DNA of 64,000 nt from Nocardia shimofusensis NBRC 100134 (GTDB taxonomy: Bacteria; Actinomycetota; Actinomycetes; Mycobacteriales; Mycobacteriaceae), in assembly GCF_001613125.1 (NCBI RefSeq), contig NZ_BDBT01000010.1, positions 1 through 64,000 of the forward strand. The letters run 5' to 3'. The notes beneath the pieces were generated by a model that was not told the DNA's origin, ran no database searches, and was given only the letters and a program-made list of their open reading frames with translations. Below, piece by piece: positions 8,485 through 17,520 of the stretch (position 1 is its first letter; every line of letters starts with the position of its first letter). Made by a program: the position numbers and the translations under genes.

Positions 8485-9096
8485 ATGACCGCCGTCACGC
8501 CACATCAGACCCCCGCCCCCGCCGTCGTCGACCTCTCGGTCGCCGACCTGCGCTACCGGCTGCACGACGCGCTGTCGGTGTACGTGGCCGCCATGGGGTA
8601 CCCCCGGGGCACGGAGAACCATCGCGCCCCCATGTGGACCGAGCACACCACCCGGGCGGGCTGGCAGGCCGTCGCGGCGCTGCTGCCCGACGACAACGGC
8701 TACGTCGACCCGCGCACGTCGCGGATGCTGGGGATCGCCTACGGCTACCACGGCGCGCCGAACCAGTGGTGGCATCAGCAGGTGCACGTCGGCATGCGCC
8801 GCTGCGGCTGGCCCGAACAGTCCGCCTACGAACTGCTTTCGGACTATTTCGAACTCACCGAACTCCACGTGCATCCCAGCGCCCAGGGCCTCGGGATCGG
8901 CCGGACGTTGTTGCGCAGGCTGCTCACCGGTCGCGCGGAGCAGGCCGTGCTGCTGTCCACGCCCGAGGTGCCCGCCGAGGAGAACCGCGCGTGGCGGCTG
9001 TACCGACGCGAGGGATTCGACGACGTGATCCGTGATTTCGTGTTCTCCGGCGACAACAGGCCGTTCGCCATCCTGGGCAGGCGGTTGCCGCTGTGA
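8485..9096 (+). CDS. GNAT family N-acetyltransferase (Rv2170-like)
   Basis: A 203-residue acetyl-CoA-dependent transferase. Motif A of the GNAT fold is seen as LHVHPSAQGLGIGRTLL (about residues 130-146), giving the pyrophosphate-binding loop QGLGIG; the C-terminal RLYRREGFDDV is motif B. The position next to lppM matches Rv2170 of M. tuberculosis, reported to acetylate proteins such as isocitrate dehydrogenase. Whether this protein shares that substrate is not shown. The stop codon overlaps the crtO start (GTGA), so it is translationally coupled to the carotenoid genes. Confidence 0.85.
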   Translation: MTAVTPHQTPAPAVVDLSVADLRYRLHDALSVYVAAMGYPRGTENHRAPMWTEHTTRAGWQAVAALLPDDNGYVDPRTSRMLGIAYGYHGAPNQWWHQQVHVGMRRCGWPEQSAYELLSDYFELTELHVHPSAQGLGIGRTLLRRLLTGRAEQAVLLSTPEVPAEENRAWRLYRREGFDDVIRDFVFSGDNRPFAILGRRLPL

Positions 9097-10655
9097 CCGT
9101 CGTCGTGGTCGGCAGCGGACACAACGCCCTCGTCGCCGCCGCCTATCTGGCCAGGTCCGGGCACGCGGTCGAGGTGCTCGAACGCGACGAGGTGCTGGGC
9201 GGAGCGGTGTCCACGGTGGAGCGCTTCCCCGGGCATCGGGTGGATCGCGGCTCCTCGGCGCACATCATGATCCGACACACCGGCATCGTCGAGGATCTGG
9301 AGCTGGCCCGCTTCGGGCTGCGCTACATCGACTGCGATCCGTGGGGTTTCGCCCCCGCCGCCGACGGGCCGCCGATCGTGTTCCACCGCGATCTGGACGC
9401 GACCTGCGCGTCGATCGAACGCGCCTGTGGCTCCCGCGACGCCGACGCCTACCGCCGCTTCGTCGGGATCTGGGGACCGCGCAGCGCCCGGGTGATGCGC
9501 GCCTTCGGTGCGGCGCCGCGGCCGCCGCATCTGTTGCGCGCGTTCTGGGGACTGGATACCGGGTCCGGCGGCAGCGCGCTGTCGCGGGAGTTCCTGCAGT
9601 CCGGGGACGCGCTGCTGGACAGCTTTTTCCGGAACGAGCGGCTCGCGGCGGCGCTGGCCTGGTTCGGCGCGCAGTCCGGGCCGCCCATGTCGGAGCCGGG
9701 GACCGCGCCCATGGTCGGGTTCGCCGCGCTCATGCACACCCTGCCGCCGGGCCGCGCGGTGGGTGGCAGCGGCGCGCTCACCGAGGCCCTGGTCGCCCGG
9801 CTGCGCGCCGACGGCGCGACGATCCGCACCGGTGAGGCGGCGACATCGCTGCACCGCGACGGTGCGGGCTGGCGGGTGCGCACCGAGGCGGGCCGGGAGA
9901 TCCGCGCGGAAGCGGTGATCGCGGGCGCGCATGTGCTGACCACGCTGGATCTGCTGGCGGCGGGCGGTTTCGACGCCGCGGTGATCGAGGACTGGCGTTC
10001 CCGTATCCGGGTCGGTCCCGGCATCGGCATGATCGTGCGCGTCGCGACCGACGCGCTACCCGCCTATCCGGGCGCGAGCGCGGCGGAATCCGCGCGCGGC
10101 CTGCAACTGCTGGTCTCCGATCGCGCGCAGCTCTACCGCGCACACGGCGCGGCCATGGCCGGTGACCTGCCGCCCCGGCCCGCGGTGCTCGCGATGAGCT
10201 TCAGCGCGGTGGATCCGAGCATCGCCCCGCCCGGTGAGCACCAGCTCTCGCTGTGGGCGCAATGGCATCCGTATCGTCTGGCCGACGGCAGCGCGTGGAC
10301 CGCGCACGCCGAGCGCGAGGCCGACCGGATCATCGGCGAGGTGGACGCGCTCGCACCGGGATTCGCCGGTTCGGTGCGGCAGCGGTTCGTGCAGACGCCG
10401 GTGGATCTGGAGCGCGAGATGGGATTGCTGGGCGGCAACGTCATGCACGTGGAGATGTCCTTGGATCAGGTGATGATGTGGCGGCCGCTGCCGGAACTGT
10501 CCGGCCAGCGGGTGCCCGGCGCGCCCGGCCTGTACCTGACCGGCGCGTCGACCCATCCCGGCGGCGGAGTCAGCGGCGCCAGCGGACGCAGCGCGGCGCG
10601 GCTGTTCCTGCGCGATCGCCGCCGGGCCCGCATCCCGTTCCTACCGCGCCGATGA
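9093..10655 (+). CDS. crtO: CrtO-type beta-carotene ketolase
   Basis: A 520-residue FAD enzyme of the CrtI/CrtO superfamily. It begins VVVVGSGHNALVAAAYLA with the dinucleotide-binding GxGxxxxxxA loop, continues with ERDEVLGGAVST, and ends with LTGASTHPGGGVSGASGR, the C-terminal FAD-binding signature. The remembered CrtO of Rhodococcus erythropolis shares long segments with it, including SSAHIMIRH, AQSGPPMSEPGTAPMVGF and GGNVMHVEMSLDQ. CrtO adds a 4-keto group to a beta-ionone ring at the membrane. Start GTG overlaps the GNAT stop and the stop overlaps the next start (ATGA). A related amine-oxidase-like role cannot be excluded without assay. Confidence 0.82.
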   Translation: MTVVVVGSGHNALVAAAYLARSGHAVEVLERDEVLGGAVSTVERFPGHRVDRGSSAHIMIRHTGIVEDLELARFGLRYIDCDPWGFAPAADGPPIVFHRDLDATCASIERACGSRDADAYRRFVGIWGPRSARVMRAFGAAPRPPHLLRAFWGLDTGSGGSALSREFLQSGDALLDSFFRNERLAAALAWFGAQSGPPMSEPGTAPMVGFAALMHTLPPGRAVGGSGALTEALVARLRADGATIRTGEAATSLHRDGAGWRVRTEAGREIRAEAVIAGAHVLTTLDLLAAGGFDAAVIEDWRSRIRVGPGIGMIVRVATDALPAYPGASAAESARGLQLLVSDRAQLYRAHGAAMAGDLPPRPAVLAMSFSAVDPSIAPPGEHQLSLWAQWHPYRLADGSAWTAHAEREADRIIGEVDALAPGFAGSVRQRFVQTPVDLEREMGLLGGNVMHVEMSLDQVMMWRPLPELSGQRVPGAPGLYLTGASTHPGGGVSGASGRSAARLFLRDRRRARIPFLPRR

Positions 10656-11491
10656 TCGAGGCGCCGTCGACCGGGGCGCGGTGGACCCGGCAGTTGCCGA
10701 TGCTGTTCACGGTGTTGCTCGTGCTCACGCAGATCGGATATCCGCTGACCTCCGGCTCGGCGCGCGACCAGGTGACGATCGCCGTCGTGCTGCTGTCCGC
10801 GGCGACCGCGCTCGCGCACGCCACGGTGACCCGCGGGTTCCGTTATGCCGCGGGCGTACTGGTCATCATCTCCGGACTCGGCCTGTCCTCGGAGATCCTC
10901 GGCGTCGCGACCGGCCTGCCCTACGGCTGCTACGAATACGCCCTGGGGCCACTCGGGCCCTCGTTCGCCGAAGTGCCGCTGCTGATCCCGCTGGCCTGGA
11001 CCGGCGGGCTGTATCCGGTGTGGGTGGTGGCCACGCTGCTGACCGAACGTGCGGGCGCGATGCGCGCGCCGGCGCGCATCGCGCTGACGATGGCCGGTGC
11101 GCTGGGCTGGGATCTGTTCCTCGATCCGCAGATGGTCGCCGACGACCGATGGACCTGGTGCGATACCGATTCCGGGCTGCCCGGCATCCCCGAGATCCCG
11201 CTGACCAACTATCTCGGCTGGCTGGTGGTCGCGCTGATCATGGCGCTGGTGCTCACGATCTGGGAGCAGGCCGCGCCGCCGCCCTCCCAGCGACGATCGG
11301 GCGTGGACGACACCGTGCCGGTGGTGGTCTTCCTGTGGACCTGGCTGGGTTCGGCGCTGGCGCACCTGGCCTTCCTCGGGCTGCCCGTCTCGGCGGGTTA
11401 CGGCTTCGCCGGAATGGGTGTGCTCGGCGTCCCCCTGCTGGTCCGGCTGGTCCGGCACGGGTTCGCGAGCGTGGTGCGTCCGGGCGGGTGA
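10652..11491 (+). CDS. Carotenoid biosynthesis membrane protein, CruF/DUF422 family
   Basis: A 279-residue polytopic membrane protein with about seven hydrophobic segments. Family marks are the segment GLPYGCYEY, the acidic LGWDLFLDPQM and WTWCDTDSGLPGIPEIPLTNYLGW, read here in pieces across residues ~85-190. CruF-type enzymes add water across the 1',2' double bond of an acyclic carotenoid end (gamma-carotene or bacterioruberin precursors). The start ATG overlaps the crtO stop, arguing for a shared pathway. The exact substrate is inferred from neighbours: a ketolase before it and a glycosyltransferase after it. Confidence 0.8.
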   Translation: MIEAPSTGARWTRQLPMLFTVLLVLTQIGYPLTSGSARDQVTIAVVLLSAATALAHATVTRGFRYAAGVLVIISGLGLSSEILGVATGLPYGCYEYALGPLGPSFAEVPLLIPLAWTGGLYPVWVVATLLTERAGAMRAPARIALTMAGALGWDLFLDPQMVADDRWTWCDTDSGLPGIPEIPLTNYLGWLVVALIMALVLTIWEQAAPPPSQRRSGVDDTVPVVVFLWTWLGSALAHLAFLGLPVSAGYGFAGMGVLGVPLLVRLVRHGFASVVRPGG

Positions 11492-11561
11492 TGCGCCGAA
11501 TCACCGTGTCGGTGGCTGCCCTTTGGCGCCGGGCGCGGGGGGGCCTGGCACGATGTGACCC

Positions 11562-12326
11562 GTGCGATCGAGTGCAGCCACCCCACCCGCCGCGACCATC
11601 GCGGTCGTTTCGCGGCCGACGGCGCGGATTCGCGCCGCGTCCGCCGTCCTGCTCGCGGCCCTGTTGGTGCCGATGCTGGCCGGGTGCCTACGGGTGCAGG
11701 TCTCGATGGGGGTGTCGTCCAACGACCGGGTGTCCGGGCGGATCGTCGCGGCCGTGGTGCCCGCCTCCGCCGAGGACACCGGCCCGCAGCTGACCGCACC
11801 GGAGTCGCTGGCCTCCAAGGTGCGCGTGGAGCCGTACAACCAGGACGGCTATGTCGGCAGCAAGGTGTTCTTCGAGGACCTGTCCTTCGGTGATGTGCAG
11901 CAGCTGTCACAGCTCAACGAGCAGGCGCAGGGCATGATCCAGCTGCAGTTCCAGCGAACGGGCGACCTGGTGTCGCTCAACGGGCGCATCGACCTGAAGT
12001 CGGTGCCGCCGCACGGCTCGGACGTCCAATTCACCATCGCCTTCCCGTCGCGGGTCGCCAAGACCAACGGCACCCGCGAGGGCGACAACACGGTGTCGTG
12101 GAAGCTGCCGCCCGGCGAGGTCTCCACGCTGCGCGCCGAGGTGGGCTACCCCGACCCGAACACCCGCTCGTTCGCCGGCTGGGCGGGCATCGTCGGAGGC
12201 ATCACCCTCGCGGTCGCCGCGATAGTGGCGGGCATGGCCTACCTCAACCGCAATCCCACGCCCGAGGTCCCCGAACACCAGTTCTCCTGGCGGCGCTGGT
12301 GGCGCTCGGTCAAGCAGTTCCGCTGA
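11562..12326 (+). CDS. lppM: Lipoprotein LppM
   Basis: A 254-residue envelope lipoprotein (Rv2171-like). The N-terminus has a twin-basic region, a hydrophobic signal and the lipobox LAGC with Cys at about residue 42. A beta-rich exported domain follows (VSMGVSSNDRVSGRIVAAVVP and onwards), then a membrane helix near the C-terminus (about residues 208-228) and a short basic tail ending WRRWWRSVKQFR. GTG at 11562 was taken as start. In M. tuberculosis LppM is linked to virulence and phagosome handling. Here it sits between the CruF-type gene and a glycosyltransferase, whose start overlaps its 3' end by about 28 nt. Confidence 0.88.
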   Translation: MRSSAATPPAATIAVVSRPTARIRAASAVLLAALLVPMLAGCLRVQVSMGVSSNDRVSGRIVAAVVPASAEDTGPQLTAPESLASKVRVEPYNQDGYVGSKVFFEDLSFGDVQQLSQLNEQAQGMIQLQFQRTGDLVSLNGRIDLKSVPPHGSDVQFTIAFPSRVAKTNGTREGDNTVSWKLPPGEVSTLRAEVGYPDPNTRSFAGWAGIVGGITLAVAAIVAGMAYLNRNPTPEVPEHQFSWRRWWRSVKQFR

Positions 12327-13693
12327 AACCGGCCGTCACCGCCGCGACCCACCTGGGCACGGGCCTCGCGCTGACCGGCTGCGTCATCGCCCTGATCAAC
12401 CGGCTGACCGTGCCCCGGCTGCACCCGAGTCCGGCGGTGCTCGAACCGGTCACGGTCTGCGTCCCCGCGCGCGACGAGGCCGACAAGCTGCCCGATCTGA
12501 TCGCCGACCTGCGCGCTCAGGTCGGCGTCCCACGGCTGCGCGTGCTGATCCTCGACGACGGATCCTCCGACGGCACCGCCGAGCGCGCCCGGGCCGCCGC
12601 CGGGGACGACCCGCGCATCACCGTGCTGCGCTCCGAGGAGCCGCCACCGCCCGGATGGACCGGGAAAGCCGCGGCCTGCGCGCGTCTGGCTGTCCACGCC
12701 GGGGTCACCGACGCACTTCCCGGCGCGCTCACCGGTGCCCACACCCCCGACCCGACGGCTCGCATCGACGCCGGCAGGGAACGGCCGGACTCCACCACCG
12801 GGGAGCTGATCGCATCCGTCGCACGCGAGCGGCTCCACCCGCCGGTCGGCGACCCGGCCGACACCCCATCCGGCGAGCGACGCAACTCCCTTGCCGACTC
12901 CCGCCGGGGTTTCCCGTCGGCACCGTCGGTGGTGGTCTTCCTCGACGCGGACGTTCGTCTCGCACCGCAGGCGATCGCGGCGGCGGTGGCGGAACTGCGG
13001 CGCAGCGGTGCGGCGATGGTCGCGCCGTGGCCGTGGCAGCGGTCCGGGTCGCCGGCAGAGGCGCTGGTGCAGCCGTTGCTGTGCTGGTCGTGGGCATCGA
13101 ATCTGCCGGTGCCACTGGCTGATCGGAGCCTGCGGCCGAGCGCCGTGGTGTCCAACGGGCAGTTCCTGGTCTTCGACGTCCCGGCCTATCGCGGGATCGG
13201 CGGGCACGCGTCGGTGGCGGGCAGCCCGACCGAAGATCTGGACATCGCCCGAGCGCTGCGCCGGGCGGGGTCGTTCACCCGGATGGTGGCGGCCGGCCGG
13301 CTGGCGAGCACCCGGATGTATCGCGGCGCAACCGAACTCGACACCGGGTACACCCGCTGGCTGTGGTCGGCCTACGGCGGTTCACCGACGGCGGCGGCGG
13401 CGATCGGTGTCGCGGCGGGTACGGCCTATTGGATTCCTCCCGCCGCCGCGGTGCTCGGGCGCGGACGGCTACGCGGGATCGGGACCCTCGGTTACGCGGC
13501 GGCGGTGGCCGGCAGGCTGCTCGCGCGCCGTCTCGAGACCGGGACCGCGTTGCGCGCGGCAGATGTGGGTTCGGCGCTCGCGCATCCGGTCTCGGTCGCG
13601 GCCTATCAACTGCTGGTGCTCCGCTCGCATCGCGCGCGGCGACGCGGGTCGGTGCGCTGGAAGGGACGTCCTGCCGTCACGACACGTTCGTGA
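12299..13693 (+). CDS. Membrane GT2-family glycosyltransferase, CruG-like candidate
   Basis: About 464 residues. An N-terminal membrane helix (LALTGCVIALINRL) is followed by a GT-A domain: VPARDEADKLPDL, LDDGSSDGTAERA, the DxD-type FLDADVRLAP, SNGQFLVF and TEDLDIARALRRAG. Two or more hydrophobic segments close the protein. Membrane GT2 enzymes of this layout include CruG, which glycosylates hydroxy-carotenoids, and the CruF-type gene nearby supports that reading. Between GKAAACARLAVHAG and the DAD motif lies an unusual ~75-residue Thr/Pro/Asp/Arg-rich insert. The start is uncertain: GTG at 12299 lies inside lppM and no clear ribosome-binding site was seen. Confidence 0.75.
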   Translation: MALGQAVPLKPAVTAATHLGTGLALTGCVIALINRLTVPRLHPSPAVLEPVTVCVPARDEADKLPDLIADLRAQVGVPRLRVLILDDGSSDGTAERARAAAGDDPRITVLRSEEPPPPGWTGKAAACARLAVHAGVTDALPGALTGAHTPDPTARIDAGRERPDSTTGELIASVARERLHPPVGDPADTPSGERRNSLADSRRGFPSAPSVVVFLDADVRLAPQAIAAAVAELRRSGAAMVAPWPWQRSGSPAEALVQPLLCWSWASNLPVPLADRSLRPSAVVSNGQFLVFDVPAYRGIGGHASVAGSPTEDLDIARALRRAGSFTRMVAAGRLASTRMYRGATELDTGYTRWLWSAYGGSPTAAAAIGVAAGTAYWIPPAAAVLGRGRLRGIGTLGYAAAVAGRLLARRLETGTALRAADVGSALAHPVSVAAYQLLVLRSHRARRRGSVRWKGRPAVTTRS

Positions 13694-13930
13694 CGGCCAC
13701 GGTCGGCAAGGCGGGGCAGCACCGCGCACCGTCGCGAACGGGGCCGAAGACGACCATGGTCCCGCGTCCCCGGCTGCGCGGATAGGGATCGGCTCACGGT
13801 GATTGCTGACCTTGTCCGTCGGGCGACCGGGCTCGCATCCTGGTGCGGCCCGCGGAAACGGCCGCCGTGACCACCTCGGGGCGCCCCACCCGCACCAGCA
13901 CAGCGCCGCACACGAAGGAGCCCGCGCGTC

Positions 13931-14740
13931 ATGACGGCAAGTACCGTGACGAGTTTCGACACCGAATGGGCCCGCTGGCACAGCACCCGTGAGGACGGCC
14001 TGCGCGATCCGCTCGGCGTGCTGAGCCTCACCGGCCTGCACTGGCTCACCGACGAACCGAGCCGCCTGCCCGGCGTCCCCGGCACCTGGTGGGTGACCGA
14101 CGACAAGGTCTTCATCACCGCCCAGCCCGGCGACCGGCTCGTCGCCGAGGGCAGCGACATCGCGGGCGTGCGGATCCTGGTCCCGGCAGAAGGTGCGCCC
14201 GGCCTCCAGGTGCGCCACGAGCGCCGCATCCTCGAGGTCGTCCGGCGCACCGGACGCCACGGAGTGCGCGTACACGATCCGGCCGCGCCCGCGTCGGCCG
14301 GATTCACCGGAATCCCGGCCTACTCCCCTGACCCGCGCTGGGTCGTCCGAGGCCGGTACACCGCCTACCCCGCGCCCCGCACGATCACCACGGGCGCGGT
14401 GATCGACGGCCTCGAGCACCGGCACATCGCGGTCGGCGAGATCGAGTTCGGCATCGGCTCGGTGACCGAACGGGTCGTGGTGTTCCGCACCGGCGCGCGA
14501 CTGCGGGTGCTGTTCACCGACGCCACCAGCGGGGTCACCACCTTCCCCACCGCGCGTTCGCTCACCCTGCCCGCCCCGGATGCCGAGGGCACGGTCACTC
14601 TCGACTTCAACCGTGCGGTGAACCTGCCCTGCGCCTTCACCGCTTTCGCCACCTGCCCGGTCGCGCCCGAGCAGAACCGGCTGCGGGTGGCCGTCGAAGC
14701 GGGCGAACAGTATCCGCGTCCGGGCGTCGGTCTGCGATGA
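13931..14740 (+). CDS. DUF1684 family protein
   Basis: A 269-residue soluble protein of the DUF1684 family, function unknown. It starts with a helix containing FDTEWARWHSTREDGLRDPLGVLSLTGLHWL, seen here in order, then a beta-rich body; the family's conserved end includes LDFNRAVNLPCAFTAFATC. The Asp/Asn/Cys cluster there is the best candidate for an active or binding site. ATG at 13931 is preceded by AAGGAG at 10 nt. It stands alone between the glycosyltransferase and the convergent metF, after a 237-bp gap with no other gene. Confidence 0.85.
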   Translation: MTASTVTSFDTEWARWHSTREDGLRDPLGVLSLTGLHWLTDEPSRLPGVPGTWWVTDDKVFITAQPGDRLVAEGSDIAGVRILVPAEGAPGLQVRHERRILEVVRRTGRHGVRVHDPAAPASAGFTGIPAYSPDPRWVVRGRYTAYPAPRTITTGAVIDGLEHRHIAVGEIEFGIGSVTERVVVFRTGARLRVLFTDATSGVTTFPTARSLTLPAPDAEGTVTLDFNRAVNLPCAFTAFATCPVAPEQNRLRVAVEAGEQYPRPGVGLR

Positions 14741-14771
14741 ATGTGCCGCCCGCACGGGCGGGCCGCGGTTC

Positions 14772-15737
14772 TCAGGCGCGCGCGGGGGCGGGGGTCACGC
14801 CGTAGCCGAGGTTGGCGAGTACCTCGCTGGTCGCCTTGGCGAAGTTCAGGGTGATGAAGTGCAGGCAGGGCGCGCCCTCGGCGATGAGCCGCTGCGCCAT
14901 CTCGGTGGCGATCTCGATGCCGGCCTCGCGCACCGCGGCCTTGTTCTCCTCCGGCCCGTCGCCCGCCGCGCGGCGCAGCCGCTCCAGCACCGAGGCGGGC
15001 AACGGCCGTCCGCACAGTTCCTCGGCGCGGGTGACGGTGCGCAGCGAGGTGATCGGCATCAGCTCGGGAATGATCGGCTTGGCGCCCTCGCTCGGGTCGA
15101 GCGCGGCGACCCGATCGCGCAGCCGCAGGTAGTGATCGACCTCGAAGAACATCTGGGTGATCGAATACTCCGCGCCCGCGCGTAGTTTCGCGACCAGGAA
15201 CGCGGTGTCGGAGTCCAGGTCGGGCGAGCGGTGGTGGCCTTGCGGGAAGGAGGCGACACCGACATGGAAGTCGCCCAGATCCCGGACGATGCGAACCAGT
15301 TCCTCGGCGTACTCCACGCCCTCGGGGTGGCGGTGCCATTCGCCGAGCGGGTCGCCGGGCGGATCGCCGCGCAGCACCAGGATGTTGCGGATGCCCGAGT
15401 CGGCGTAGGCGCCGACCAGCGAACGCAGCTCGGCCACACTGTGTCCGACAGCGGTCAGATGGGCCACCGGGAGCAACGTGGTCTCCCGCGCCAGCTGGCC
15501 GGTGACGCGCACCGTCCGGTCCTTGGTGGAGCCGCCCGCGCCGTAGGTCATCGACACGAAGGCCGGATGCATGCACTCGAACTCCCGCACCGCGCGCCAC
15601 AGCCGCGCCTCGCCCGCGGCATCGCGGGGAGGGTTGAACTCGACGGAGAACGGCACCGCACGGCCCTCGTGGGCCCGCAGGCTCTGCACCACCGACGGTG
15701 TGCCGGAGATGGACGAGGGCGCGGGATCGAAAGTCAC
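14772..15737 (-). CDS. metF: Methylenetetrahydrofolate reductase, MetF family
   Basis: A 321-residue (beta/alpha)8 enzyme of the MetF family, which reduces 5,10-methylene-THF to 5-methyl-THF for methionine synthesis. Family marks are FSVEFNPPRD (catalytic Glu), SMTYGAGGSTKDRT, HLTAVGHS, LRGDPPGD, EYSITQMFFEVDHY and PELMPITSL. The position matches Rv2172c. Start GTG at 15737; TACACT ends six bases before it, suggesting a leaderless transcript. It is divergent from the polyprenyl synthase gene and convergent with the DUF1684 gene. Whether it uses FAD or is one of the flavin-independent mycobacterial types cannot be told from motifs alone. Confidence 0.9.
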   Translation of the reverse strand: MTFDPAPSSISGTPSVVQSLRAHEGRAVPFSVEFNPPRDAAGEARLWRAVREFECMHPAFVSMTYGAGGSTKDRTVRVTGQLARETTLLPVAHLTAVGHSVAELRSLVGAYADSGIRNILVLRGDPPGDPLGEWHRHPEGVEYAEELVRIVRDLGDFHVGVASFPQGHHRSPDLDSDTAFLVAKLRAGAEYSITQMFFEVDHYLRLRDRVAALDPSEGAKPIIPELMPITSLRTVTRAEELCGRPLPASVLERLRRAAGDGPEENKAAVREAGIEIATEMAQRLIAEGAPCLHFITLNFAKATSEVLANLGYGVTPAPARA

Positions 15738-15743
15738 CGGTCC

Positions 15744-15749
15744 AGTGTA
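15744..15749 (-). promoter_or_regulatory. -10 element of metF, leaderless-type
   Basis: TACACT on the minus strand ends 6 nt before the GTG at 15737, so transcription would begin at or next to the start codon. Confidence 0.55.
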
Positions 15750-15883
15750 GTGAGACCCCGTGGTGCCGGGCGGCCGCTCGCGTGTTCGGGACAGAACACC
15801 AGGTAGGACAGCTTTCGGCGCGCGCGGGGAGCCCGCCGATCACACCTTGCCTACATGCGAGTATTCTTCGTGGCGGCGGCATC

Positions 15884-17149
15884 GTGAGTTCGCGCACCCG
15901 CGCGCGCTCACGCCTGCCGCGAACAACGCCAAGCCGAACCCAGCCCCCGCAACTGCCCGATACGTCCGCGCAGCAACGACCGGGCAGCAACGACACCGTG
16001 ACCTTGGAGGTTCCTCTGTCCGCCGGACCCGGTACTCCGACACGAATCCCTGCCGCCGGGACACCCGCGCCGACGCTGGGGTCCAGGGAGTTCGTCGCCT
16101 CCGTGGAAGCCGCGCTCGTCGAGTTCTTCGCCGGCCGACGTCCCTCGGTGAGCGCGCTCGGCCCGATCTTCGAAGAAGCCGCCGACACCCTGGAATCGTT
16201 CGTGCTGCGCGGCGGCAAGCGCACCAGGCCCGCCTTCGCCTGGCACGGCTGGCTGGGCGCGGGCGGCGACGAGGACTCGGCCGAGGCCGGTGCGGTCCGT
16301 AGGGCGTGCGCCGCGCTCGAGCTGGTCCAGGCATGCGCGCTCGTCCACGACGACATCATCGATTCCTCGCGCACCCGTCGGCGCTTCCCCACCGTGCACG
16401 TCGACTTCGAACAGCGTCACCGTGAGCGCGGATGGTCCGGCGACCCCGCCCACTTCGGCGTCGGTGTCGCCATTCTGATCGGCGATCTGGCCCTGGCCTG
16501 GGCCGACGACATGGTGCACGCCGCGGGCCTGGGCGAAGCCGCGCTCGCGCGCTTCGCCCCGGTATGGGCCTTGATGCGCACCGAGGTGCTCGGCGGGCAA
16601 CTGCTCGACATCAACGGTGAAGCGGGTCGCGACGATTCGGTCGAGGCGGCCCTGCGGATCAACCGCTACAAGACCGCCGCCTACACGGTGGAGCGGCCGC
16701 TACATCTGGGCGCCGCGCTCGCGGGCGCCGACGACGGCCTGATCGCCGCCTACCGCACCTTCGGCACCGACATCGGCATCGCCTTCCAGCTGCGCGACGA
16801 CCTGCTCGGCGTGTTCGGCGATCCCGAGGTGACCGGTAAGCCCTCCGGCGACGACCTGCGTGAGGGCAAGCGCACCGTGCTGCTGGCCGAGGCGCTGCGC
16901 CGGGCCGACGCCACCGACCACACCGCGGCGGCACTGCTGCGGGACAGCATCGGCACCGATCTGGATGCCGAGAACGTGGAACGCCTACGCGCCGTGCTCG
17001 TCGAGCTCGGCGCCGTCGACGATGTGGAACAGCGCATCGCCGATCTCACCGAACGCGGCCTGGCCGCATTGGAAACCAGTTCGGCCACGCCCGCCGCGAA
17101 GCAGACCCTTCGCGGTATGGCGTTGGCCGCTACCAGGAGGATTGCATGA
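15884..17149 (+). CDS. idsA2: Polyprenyl diphosphate synthase (IdsA2/GrcC type)
   Basis: A trans-isoprenyl diphosphate synthase that condenses IPP with allylic diphosphates, probably making geranylgeranyl diphosphate for carotenoids or related lipids. Signs are GGKRTRP, the first Asp-rich motif in VHDDIIDSSRTRR, GGQLLDI, KTAAYTVERPL and the second motif FQLRDDLLGVFGD. It is most like Rv2173. The start is unsure: GTG at 15884 gives 421 residues, GTG at 15998 gives 383, and the family usually starts near the segment SREFVASVEAAL. TATTCT at 15862-15867 could be the -10 box. Its last codons overlap a 69-codon ORF (ATGA). Confidence 0.9.
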   Translation: MSSRTRARSRLPRTTPSRTQPPQLPDTSAQQRPGSNDTVTLEVPLSAGPGTPTRIPAAGTPAPTLGSREFVASVEAALVEFFAGRRPSVSALGPIFEEAADTLESFVLRGGKRTRPAFAWHGWLGAGGDEDSAEAGAVRRACAALELVQACALVHDDIIDSSRTRRRFPTVHVDFEQRHRERGWSGDPAHFGVGVAILIGDLALAWADDMVHAAGLGEAALARFAPVWALMRTEVLGGQLLDINGEAGRDDSVEAALRINRYKTAAYTVERPLHLGAALAGADDGLIAAYRTFGTDIGIAFQLRDDLLGVFGDPEVTGKPSGDDLREGKRTVLLAEALRRADATDHTAAALLRDSIGTDLDAENVERLRAVLVELGAVDDVEQRIADLTERGLAALETSSATPAAKQTLRGMALAATRRIA

Positions 17150-17355
17150 AAGCCGTTGTGTCGCCCGCCCACCGGGTGATCACCGTCGGGGCCGGGCCCG
17201 CCCCGCGCGGCACCGGCAAGCGCCGTGGCAAGGCTCTGGCCGCTCTCACCGAACGCCGGGTGATCCTCGGCGCCTCGCTGCCGACGCGGCGCGACTTCCC
17301 CGTGCCCCGGTCGTGTTCGGCGCTTCCCGAGGACGACGACTTCATCGAGGACTGA
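17146..17355 (+). CDS. Small protein whose start mimics the CrtI N-terminus
   Basis: A 69-residue ORF of unknown function. AGGAGG lies 5 nt before its ATG, which overlaps the idsA2 stop (ATGA), so translation is likely. Its first residues, MKAVVSPAHRVITVGAG, align with MKTVAGPTDRVVVIGAG at the start of the desaturase 375 bp downstream; the DNA matches too. After that it diverges into an Arg-rich stretch and an acidic tail ending PEDDDFIED. It has no room for a full FAD fold. It may be a remnant of a duplicated desaturase start, recruited or not as a small protein. Confidence 0.6.
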   Translation: MKAVVSPAHRVITVGAGPAPRGTGKRRGKALAALTERRVILGASLPTRRDFPVPRSCSALPEDDDFIED

Positions 17356-17520
17356 CACCCCCGGCCGCAGCACACCCGGTTCCGGCCTCCCCGGTTCCGG
17401 GTGCCGGATCGTGCCCCGGTGCGCCCGGGTAACCTGCGCACCGAGGCGCCCGCATGCTCGCGGCACGGAGGACGAGCGCGTTCCGGGGCGGAAACGACAC
17501 TCAGGTGACGAGGAGCCCAG

